Assembly: GCA_002373855.1 (NCBI GenBank)
Contig: DFKO01000013.1
Coordinates: forward strand, 1-17,463
Origin: Lachnospiraceae bacterium UBA3643
Lineage (GTDB): Bacteria > Bacillota > Clostridia > Lachnospirales > Lachnospiraceae
Length of the DNA stretch: 17,463 nt
Direction of reading: 5' to 3'
Below are positions 1 to 5,125 of this stretch, in pieces; the first letter of the stretch is position 1; each line of letters begins with the position of its first letter. The notes beneath the pieces are model-generated. The model searched no databases, was not told where the DNA came from, and was given only the letters and a program-made list of their open reading frames with translations. The translations under genes were made by a program, and so were the position numbers.

Positions 1-282
1 CTTGACGAGCATACGGCAGCCCTTGATCCCGGTACTGCAGAAAAGGTACTCAATCTTACAAGTAAGCTTGTAGATGAACATAAACTGACATGCCTGATGA
101 TCACTCACAATATGCAGTCTGCTCTGGATCTTGGTAACAGGACCATCATGATGGATCATGGAAAGATTATTTATGACGTATCAGGTAAAGAGAGAGAAGG
201 ACTCGTGATCGAGGATCTGCTTGCCAAGTTTAAGACAGCGGCAGGCAAGGCTCTTGATAACGACAGAATGCTTTTATCTTAA
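1..282 (+). CDS. ABC transporter ATP-binding protein, C-terminal fragment (cut by window start)
   Basis: The frame is open from base 1 to a TAA at 280-282 and gives 93 residues, so the start and the Walker A and signature motifs lie outside the window. The first residues read LDEHTAALDP, which is the end of a Walker B motif plus D-loop. The H-loop follows in MITHN (about residues 29-33), then the usual switch tail ending in a GxIIYD-like segment. This is the ATP-hydrolysing subunit of an ABC importer or exporter, acting on the cytoplasmic face of the membrane. The wording DEHTAALDP and the ending with a helical DLLAKF segment resemble ATPases of the uncharacterised COG1101 type, which pair with periplasmic-binding-like lipoproteins (TrpXYZ-like systems); that assignment is from memory and is tentative. 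The next gene starts five bases after the stop, so the two are probably co-transcribed. Confidence 0.85.
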   Translation, partial: LDEHTAALDPGTAEKVLNLTSKLVDEHKLTCLMITHNMQSALDLGNRTIMMDHGKIIYDVSGKEREGLVIEDLLAKFKTAAGKALDNDRMLLS

Positions 283-287
283 AAAAT

Positions 288-1475
288 ATGAAGATACTTA
301 TCGTTCACAATTATTATAAACTCCCCGGCGGGGAGGATACTGTTGTCAGAAATGAAAAGAGGATGCTTGAAAGCCATGGGCACAGAGTCATTCTCTATAC
401 AAGAGACAACAAAGAACTTGATAATATGAGCAGGATTAAGAAACTCCTGCTTCCGTTTTGTTCCGTATTTAACATGCGGACATTTTTTGATGTAAGGCGT
501 ATTCTGGTTAAGGAAAAACCTGATGTGATCCATGTTCACAACACGTTGGCGCTGATCTCTCCGGCAGTTTATTATGCCGGATTTCTGGCGGGAGTTCCTG
601 TGGTTCAGACAGTTCATAATTTCAGACTCCTCTGTCCGGGTGCATCATTTTTCAGAAACGGTCACGTATGTGAGGAATGTGTCAGCAAGGGCCTTATGTG
701 CTCCGTAAAGCATAAATGCTACAGAAACAGCAGACTTCAGTCGTTTGCCAGTGCTTTTACACTCATGATACACAGAGCCCTTGGTACATATAAAAAGCTT
801 AATTATATATGCCTCACACCGTTTAATAAAGAAAAACTCCTTAAGTTAAAGGGTGTGGATGAGGATAAAGTATTTATAAAACCTCACTTTACTGAAAGTA
901 TATCAGTCGATAATACCGGATATCAAAATGAAAAACCGTATTATGTATATGTAGGACGTCTTGAAAAGATAAAAGGAACAGACCTGCTCTTAAAAGCATG
1001 GCAGAATCTTGGAGACGAAGGGCCGGACCTGTATCTGTTCGGAAGCGGTGATATGGATGAAAGATGCAGGAAATATGCAGAAAAGAATAATCTAAAAAAT
1101 GTATTTTTCAAAGGCCATACCGACCATGCCGGGTTAATGGAAATATGCAGCCATGCGAGGGCCCTTATCTTTCCGTCAGTATGCTATGAAGGCTTTGGCA
1201 TGACCATAATAGAAGCATACAGCCTTGGCGTCCCGGTGATTGCAGGAGATTTTGGAAACGGCGGTTCGCTTGTTAAGGAAGGCAGGACAGGATTTAAGTA
1301 TAAATACGATTCGCCAAAGGCCCTTGCGGATACGGTCAGAAAGGCCGAGGGATTATCCGGCGAGAGCAGAAAGGTTCTCTCAACCCTTGCATATAAAGAA
1401 TACAGGGATCATTATTCCGAGGAAGCCAATTACAAAATGCTCCTCGAAATATACAAGAGCGTTAACAAAAAGTGA
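288..1475 (+). CDS. Glycosyltransferase family 4 (GT-B fold)
   Basis: This 395-residue protein is a retaining GT4-type transferase that moves a sugar from a nucleotide-sugar donor onto a cell-surface glycan or lipid carrier; donor and acceptor cannot be read from the sequence. The N-terminal Rossmann half opens with a KLPGGED glycine loop (residues 11-17) and has IHVHNT at about 81-86. The C-terminal donor half begins near residue 218 with YVGRLEKIKG (R224 and K229 are the usual phosphate contacts). It carries the EX7E motif as E301 and E309 in EGFGMTIIE. There is no signal peptide or membrane segment, so it is cytosolic or peripheral. A cysteine cluster (C116, C128, C131, C138, C144) sits in an insert after the HN motif and may bind metal. 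The start is fixed by the MKILIV strand, but no Shine-Dalgarno site precedes it; translation probably depends on coupling to the upstream ATPase gene, whose stop is five bases away. Confidence 0.9.
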   Translation: MKILIVHNYYKLPGGEDTVVRNEKRMLESHGHRVILYTRDNKELDNMSRIKKLLLPFCSVFNMRTFFDVRRILVKEKPDVIHVHNTLALISPAVYYAGFLAGVPVVQTVHNFRLLCPGASFFRNGHVCEECVSKGLMCSVKHKCYRNSRLQSFASAFTLMIHRALGTYKKLNYICLTPFNKEKLLKLKGVDEDKVFIKPHFTESISVDNTGYQNEKPYYVYVGRLEKIKGTDLLLKAWQNLGDEGPDLYLFGSGDMDERCRKYAEKNNLKNVFFKGHTDHAGLMEICSHARALIFPSVCYEGFGMTIIEAYSLGVPVIAGDFGNGGSLVKEGRTGFKYKYDSPKALADTVRKAEGLSGESRKVLSTLAYKEYRDHYSEEANYKMLLEIYKSVNKK

Positions 1476-1503
1476 TTTGTATATGATATACTTTTTTACG
1501 GAC

Positions 1504-1509
1504 GGAGGT
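1504..1509 (+). promoter_or_regulatory. Strong ribosome binding site GGAGGT
   Basis: GGAGGT lies eight bases before the ATG at 1518. It fixes the start of the flavodoxin-like/SCP2 gene and excludes a longer frame. Confidence 0.8.
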
Positions 1510-1517
1510 TCGCAATA

Positions 1518-2525
1518 ATGAAGATCAACATATACTACGGCGGCAGGGGAGTCATAGGTGACCCTACGCTGTATGTCCTTAAAAAGATGACAACCGTATT
1601 TGAAGAGCTGAATGTGACGGTGGAGAGATTTGATCTCTATGATCAGAAAAATATCATTGCCACATTGCCCCAGACCATAAAGGAGGCAGATGCCATCGTG
1701 CTGGCATCAACAGTGGAGTGGCACGGTGCAGGCGGGTATATATACTCGTTCCTTGATGCGTGCTGGTTGTATGGAGACAAGGATAAAATACAGAATACGT
1801 ATATGGCACCGGTCATCATGTCTACGACATACGGTGAAAAGGAAGCCCAGCTTGACCTGATCAAAGCATGGGCAACACTTGGCGGTGCGGCAGCCGAGGG
1901 TATCACGGGATATATTCCTGACGTGGCAGCCCTTGAAAACAACAGCGGATATGACGAGCTGATCGAGAAGTGTGCCGAGAATATTTACAGAGCTGTTTCC
2001 CAGAAGTGGACGACACTCCCTGTCAGCAACAGGGTAATCAGTCAGAAGATTAATAAGACCAAGACCGGATTTTTAACACAGCAGGAGACAGAACAGCTCT
2101 CTGAGTATATCTCAAACGAAAAATTTGTCACTCAGCAGAAAGCTGATATTAAAGAGCTGGCCAGCATGTTTAAGGGCAGGATGAAGACAGAAACCGCATC
2201 AGGGGATCTGCAGAGATATATGGATGCCCTTAAGGACAGATTCAGGCCCATGGCAGACCTTCATATCAGATTTAAGTTTTTTGTAAAGGATATGGACAAG
2301 AATATCGCCATCAGAGTGGAAAATGCGGATATAACCGTTAAGGAAGGGGATGTATCATATCCCGATGTCACTCTGACTATCCCGGAGAAAACTCTCCGCG
2401 ATGTGCTCGCCGGAAAAAAGACATTCCAGGGAGCGTTTATGGACAGCAGCCTGACGGCTAAGGGCGATTTTAAGAATATGAGAATACTCGATGAGATATT
2501 CCCGTTTATGGAAGAGAATTCGTAA
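1518..2525 (+). CDS. Flavodoxin-like / SCP2 sterol-carrier domain fusion protein
   Basis: A 335-residue soluble protein with two recognisable parts. Residues 1 to about 160 look like a flavodoxin or NADPH-dependent FMN-reductase fold: a first strand MKINIYYGG, then a GDPTLYVLKKM helix, a strand DAIVLASTVEWHG (58-70) and PVIMSTTYG (98-106), in the places where FMN phosphate and ring loops normally sit. Residues 160-220 are a polar helical linker. Residues about 228-333 resemble an SCP2 domain, with the family-like run YPDVTLTIPEKTLRDVLAGK (281-300) and a glycine-containing GAFMDSSLTAKGD segment. SCP2 domains bind lipids or acyl chains, so a flavin-linked reductase acting on a hydrophobic ligand is an inference. 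The gene lies 42 bases after the glycosyltransferase and 21 before a HIT gene, in one probable operon. FMN binding is not proven, because the classic flavodoxin T/SxTGxT loop is not obvious. Confidence 0.7.
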   Translation: MKINIYYGGRGVIGDPTLYVLKKMTTVFEELNVTVERFDLYDQKNIIATLPQTIKEADAIVLASTVEWHGAGGYIYSFLDACWLYGDKDKIQNTYMAPVIMSTTYGEKEAQLDLIKAWATLGGAAAEGITGYIPDVAALENNSGYDELIEKCAENIYRAVSQKWTTLPVSNRVISQKINKTKTGFLTQQETEQLSEYISNEKFVTQQKADIKELASMFKGRMKTETASGDLQRYMDALKDRFRPMADLHIRFKFFVKDMDKNIAIRVENADITVKEGDVSYPDVTLTIPEKTLRDVLAGKKTFQGAFMDSSLTAKGDFKNMRILDEIFPFMEENS

Positions 2526-2546
2526 ATATAACTGACGGAGGCATAT

Positions 2547-2954
2547 ATGAAAGACGATTGTATTTTTTGCAAACTCGCAAACGGAGTATTTCCCACAAAC
2601 TCAATTTATGAAGATGATACATTTAACGTGATACTTGATGCAGGTCCTGCCACAAAGGGCCATGCGCTTATTTTACCAAAAGAGCATTATGACAATCTAT
2701 ACGAGCTCCCTGATGAAACTGCGGGCAAGGCTATGATCCTGGCCAAGAAGCTTGCAGGAGAGATGAGCAGACGTCTTAATGCAGACGGCCTCAACGTAGT
2801 ACAGAACAATGGAGAGGCTGCGGGCCAGACAGTTATGCACTATCATCTTCATCTGATCCCAAGATATAAAAATGACGGTCAGCACATATTGTGGCAACCG
2901 TCAGAACCTTCAAAAGAAGAATTAGAGGAGACAAGGGATCTCCTTAAAATGTAA
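2547..2954 (+). CDS. HIT-family nucleotide hydrolase (Hint/PKCI-like)
   Basis: A 135-residue histidine-triad protein of normal length for the Hint branch. The family start CIFCKLANG carries C5 and C8, a CxxC pair that in some Hint proteins contributes to a zinc site. GHALILPKEHY (38-48) is the conserved central strand and helix, and the active-site triad is H98-Y-H100-L-H102 in MHYHLHLIPRY; by family knowledge the middle histidine (H100) forms the nucleotidyl intermediate. The expected reaction is hydrolysis of purine nucleoside phosphoramidates or related adenylylated compounds in the cytosol. A GGAGG site at 2535-2540 supports the ATG. It is the last gene of the rightward group, and its stop faces the stop of murG nine bases away. 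Confidence 0.95.
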   Translation: MKDDCIFCKLANGVFPTNSIYEDDTFNVILDAGPATKGHALILPKEHYDNLYELPDETAGKAMILAKKLAGEMSRRLNADGLNVVQNNGEAAGQTVMHYHLHLIPRYKNDGQHILWQPSEPSKEELEETRDLLKM

Positions 2955-2963
2955 TTATTATTG

Positions 2964-4028
2964 TTATAAAGTATATTCTTCAATGAGCCGGCAGATTGTG
3001 GAGATTGAATCTCTCTGACCTGACTGGCTCATGTTGTCTATATAGCTCTGTCTGTTGCAGTACAGTTCCTGTACGCTCTCGACAAGTGTATCCTGATCCA
3101 TGTTTTCTTCACGAAGTACCAGCGAAAATCCCTGAGCCTCAAAACTTGATGCATTGAGGAGCTGATCCCCACGGCTGGCCTTGCTTGGAAGTGGTACGAG
3201 GATGTTGGGTTTGTTTAAAGCGAGGAGTTCACATATTGCATTGGCTCCGGCCCTTGATATTACGATATCACAAAGAGCAAACAGATCCTTAAGCTCTTCC
3301 TTTACATATTCAAACTGTGAATAACCGTCTGTGTTGAGCAGCATGTTATCCATCTTTTCTTTTCCGCATATATGGATGATGTTAAAGTCCGGGAGGAGTC
3401 TCGGGAGAGATTCGCGTACACAGTCGTTGATCGCTTTTGCGCCCTGGCTTCCGCCGATAACCATTATTACAGGCTTGTTTTCCGTAAAACCGCAGAACTT
3501 CATGGCCTTTTCCTTATCACCCATCATGAGCTCTTTGCGGATGGGTGAACCTGTAAGTACTGCCTTGTCGCCTGATATCAGTTTAAGGGTCTCGGGGAAG
3601 TTGCAGCATACCTTTTTTGCAACGGGTATACAGAATTTGTTGGCGAGACCGGGAGTCATATCGGACTCATGTATGATACAGGGAATCTTCAGGGATGCGG
3701 CAGCCCTCACTACGGGGACTGATACAAAGCCGCCCTTTGAAAAGATAATGTCGGGCTTTATGTCTTTTAATATTTTCTTTGCTTCGTGGATTCCCTTTAA
3801 GACTTTGAAGGGATCGCTGAAATTCTTAGGGTCATGGTACCTTCTGAACTTGCCTGTTGATACTCCGTAGTAGGGGATACCGTAATCGGCAATGAGCTTT
3901 TTCTCGATACCGTCATATGAACCGATATAATAGATTTCATAATCCATCTCCTTAAGAGAGGGGATGAGAGCAATGTTAGGAGTTACATGTCCGGCGGTTC
4001 CGCCGCCTGTGAGTACGATCTTTTTCAT
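2964..4028 (-). CDS. murG: MurG, UDP-GlcNAc:lipid I N-acetylglucosaminyltransferase
   Basis: A 354-residue GT28 enzyme that adds GlcNAc from UDP-GlcNAc to undecaprenyl-PP-MurNAc-pentapeptide (lipid I), giving lipid II on the inner face of the membrane. The N-terminal glycine loop GGGTAGHV is at residues 8-15, a second loop SKGGFVSVP at 97-105, the inter-domain GGSQGA at 192-197, and the donor-binding run [14 protein letters not shown] at 258-271 with E267 expected to contact UDP ribose. A DQLLNA segment (288-293) follows, matching the usual xxQxxNA signature. Length and motif order are those of a complete MurG. It is not within a division/cell-wall (dcw) cluster here; it follows a TSCPD mini-gene on the same strand by 21 bases. 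A modest GGGAAGAA site precedes the ATG. It is transcribed toward the HIT gene. Confidence 0.97.
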   Translation of the reverse strand: MKKIVLTGGGTAGHVTPNIALIPSLKEMDYEIYYIGSYDGIEKKLIADYGIPYYGVSTGKFRRYHDPKNFSDPFKVLKGIHEAKKILKDIKPDIIFSKGGFVSVPVVRAAASLKIPCIIHESDMTPGLANKFCIPVAKKVCCNFPETLKLISGDKAVLTGSPIRKELMMGDKEKAMKFCGFTENKPVIMVIGGSQGAKAINDCVRESLPRLLPDFNIIHICGKEKMDNMLLNTDGYSQFEYVKEELKDLFALCDIVISRAGANAICELLALNKPNILVPLPSKASRGDQLLNASSFEAQGFSLVLREENMDQDTLVESVQELYCNRQSYIDNMSQSGQRDSISTICRLIEEYTL

Positions 4029-4049
4029 AATATCATTTCTTCCCGAATA

Positions 4050-4295
4050 TCAGTTGTTTTCTTTGATTTTCCTGAGAGCTTTTGAGAGCTGGTCCGGACA
4101 GGAGGTACCTCTGCCGTTACAGTTTATACCCTCAAGTTTTGATATAGCATCGTCAATGTTCATACCCTTTACGAGGGCACTGATTCCCTGGGTATTGCCA
4201 TTGCATCCGCCTGTAAAAGCAACCGATGTAATAATGTCATTATCCACTTCCACGTCAATTGCTCTGGAGCAGACGCCCGAAGGTATGTATCTCAT
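4050..4295 (-). CDS. TSCPD domain mini-protein (TIGR03905-like)
   Basis: An 81-residue protein that is entirely one TSCPD domain, as in the TIGR03905 family of Clostridia. The eponymous motif is at residues 64-68 in GRGTSCPDQL. Four cysteines (C9, C31, C59, C66) are spaced like a metal-binding set. The same domain occurs at the C terminus of B12-dependent ribonucleotide reductases, where it is thought to be a cysteine-containing substrate or metal-binding module; the free-standing form has no established function that I know of. A clear GGAGG (on the minus strand, about 4302-4306) precedes the ATG, and a promoter is visible at 4333-4361. It is first in a two-gene unit with murG. Confidence 0.9.
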   Translation of the reverse strand: MRYIPSGVCSRAIDVEVDNDIITSVAFTGGCNGNTQGISALVKGMNIDDAISKLEGINCNGRGTSCPDQLSKALRKIKENN

Positions 4296-4332
4296 AAAAA
4301 ATCCTCCGAATAATCATATTTTAATTCAGTAA

Positions 4333-4361
4333 ATTATAACACATTAAGCCGATTTTGTTTA
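4333..4361 (-). promoter_or_regulatory. Sigma-A-type promoter for the TSCPD-murG unit
   Basis: On the minus strand, TAAACA (4361-4356) is followed after 17 bases by a perfect TATAAT (4338-4333). Transcription would start near 4326, giving a leader of about 30 bases before the TSCPD start codon. The -35 matches TTGACA at four of six positions. Confidence 0.6.
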
Positions 4362-4443
4362 TCAGTATTTTATCAAATATAATATTGCCGGGAAAGTTTT
4401 TATCAAAGGGGTTAAGGTTGTAAAAAAGGCATAATTGTGGTAC

Positions 4444-4449
4444 TATAAT
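4444..4449 (+). promoter_or_regulatory. Likely -10 box for the small membrane protein gene
   Basis: A perfect TATAAT on the plus strand, 56 bases before the ATG at 4505. A -35 is poor: TTGTAA at 4418-4423 is 20 bases away, longer than usual. With 4333-4361 it forms a divergent promoter region. Confidence 0.4.
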
Positions 4450-4504
4450 CATGGCTTGCGATTAGTAAAAAAGCCGACAAATTCTTGAAAGAGGGTTCTG
4501 ATAA

Positions 4505-4636
4505 ATGGATGAGAGTAATATGATGCTCATGCTTGTCATGGGTGGCGGACTGCTTATTATTATTTCGGTTGTTATTTCTGTAGTTTCTTCGGTTGTCAGT
4601 TCTGTTGCATCGGCTGTGGACGACGAAGAGGAATGA
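4505..4636 (+). CDS. Small single-pass membrane protein, 43 residues, unknown function
   Basis: An ATG at 4505 with a GAGGG ribosome site at 4491-4495 (nine-base spacer) opens a 43-residue frame ending in TGA at 4634-4636. Residues 1-5 are polar, 6 to 38 are almost wholly hydrophobic or small (Met, Leu, Gly, Ile, Val, Ser, Ala), and the end is the acidic tail DDEEE. This is a plausible single transmembrane helix with an acidic tail that would stay in the cytoplasm or outside according to topology I cannot fix. The segment 21-36 is an internal duplication of a Ser-Val-Val pattern, matched by a 24-base tandem repeat in the DNA. It has its own candidate -10 box and a terminator downstream, so it looks like a monocistronic small gene before clpS. 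I do not recognise the family. Other frames across it are low-complexity and less convincing. Confidence 0.6.
   Translation: MDESNMMLMLVMGGGLLIIISVVISVVSSVVSSVASAVDDEEE
4565..4612 (+). repeat. Imperfect 24-base tandem duplication inside the small gene
   Basis: The 24 bases at 4565-4588 and 4589-4612 match at about 18 positions, beginning with identical TCGGTTGT. They encode two copies of an eight-residue Ser/Val-rich unit in the predicted membrane helix. Confidence 0.6.
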
Positions 4637-4681
4637 TTTATTTATAAAGCACAGATTAAAGTATGAGGGGGATACAATATA

Positions 4682-4711
4682 GACGCAGGGTAACGGCTCC
4701 GCGTCTTTTTT
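4682..4711 (+). terminator. Intrinsic terminator between the small gene and clpS
   Basis: GACGC (4682-4686) pairs with GCGTC (4701-4705). The stem extends past one A-C mismatch by a further three pairs (GGG with CTC, including a G-T pair) around a TAACGG loop, and six T residues follow at 4706-4711. It would end the transcript of the small membrane protein gene, or act as a leader terminator for clpS. Confidence 0.75.
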
Positions 4712-4748
4712 CCTATATGGAGTATGATTCACTTTAAAGAGACGGACT

Positions 4749-5111
4749 ATGAAAGAGCATATTATTAACAAATCAAAAGAGATAAAAGATGAGAGCGGTA
4801 CAGCAAAAAAGGGACAGAGCAGTGTTTCGAGAAAGAGCCGTGTAAAGGTTAAGGAACCCGGCATGTATAATGTCATAATGCTGAATGATGACTTTACTCC
4901 CATGGATTTTGTCGTGGACATGCTCATAAAATATTTTGAGAAATCGACTACGGAAGCCACAAATCTCATGCTGTCTGTACACAAGGGCAACAGAGCTATA
5001 GTAGGCACATATGTGTATGATGTGGCTATCACAAAGACGATGAAAGTCACCGGTGAGGCCAGGGACAAGGGATACCCGTTTAAGGTGATCGTAGAGAAGA
5101 GAAAAGATTAA
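4749..5111 (+). CDS. clpS: ClpS, N-degron adaptor of the ClpAP protease
   Basis: A 120-residue ClpS. The core domain starts near residue 37 (PGMYNVIMLNDDF) and runs to the end. Substrate-pocket residues known from the family are present: N46-D47-D48 in LNDDFTPM, the gatekeeper-type M52, and H78 in SVHKGNRA; the N-to-H distance of 32 equals that in E. coli ClpS. It would bind proteins with bulky hydrophobic N-terminal residues and hand them to ClpA in the cytosol. The first 36 residues are a lysine- and serine-rich flexible extension, the part that in other ClpS proteins enters the ClpA pore. The ribosome site before 4749 is weak (AAAGAG at 4736-4741), and a terminator sits 38 bases upstream, so its promoter is not obvious. 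clpA follows after 14 bases. Confidence 0.95.
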   Translation: MKEHIINKSKEIKDESGTAKKGQSSVSRKSRVKVKEPGMYNVIMLNDDFTPMDFVVDMLIKYFEKSTTEATNLMLSVHKGNRAIVGTYVYDVAITKTMKVTGEARDKGYPFKVIVEKRKD

Positions 5112-5125
5112 GGATATATACAGGT

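Noticed and set aside
1240..1518. 92-residue plus-strand frame overlapping the end of the glycosyltransferase
   Set aside because: It is out of frame with the conserved GT4 C-terminal motifs and its product resembles no family. Its end merely touches the next start.
3331..3870. 179-residue plus-strand frame inside murG
   Set aside because: It is fully antisense to an unmistakable MurG, with no ribosome site or recognisable motif.
3964..4332. 122-residue plus-strand frame across murG start and the TSCPD gene
   Set aside because: It is the reverse of two well-supported genes and of the TSCPD ribosome site.
4453..4475. Short GGCTT/AAGCC hairpin in the leader of the small gene, considered as a riboswitch or RNA element
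   Set aside because: Only five base pairs with a 13-base loop and no further structure; too weak to call.
4412..5068. 218-residue minus-strand frame across the small gene and clpS
   Set aside because: It is antisense to certain clpS, its product is low-complexity with Asn/Arg runs, and it crosses a terminator and two promoters.
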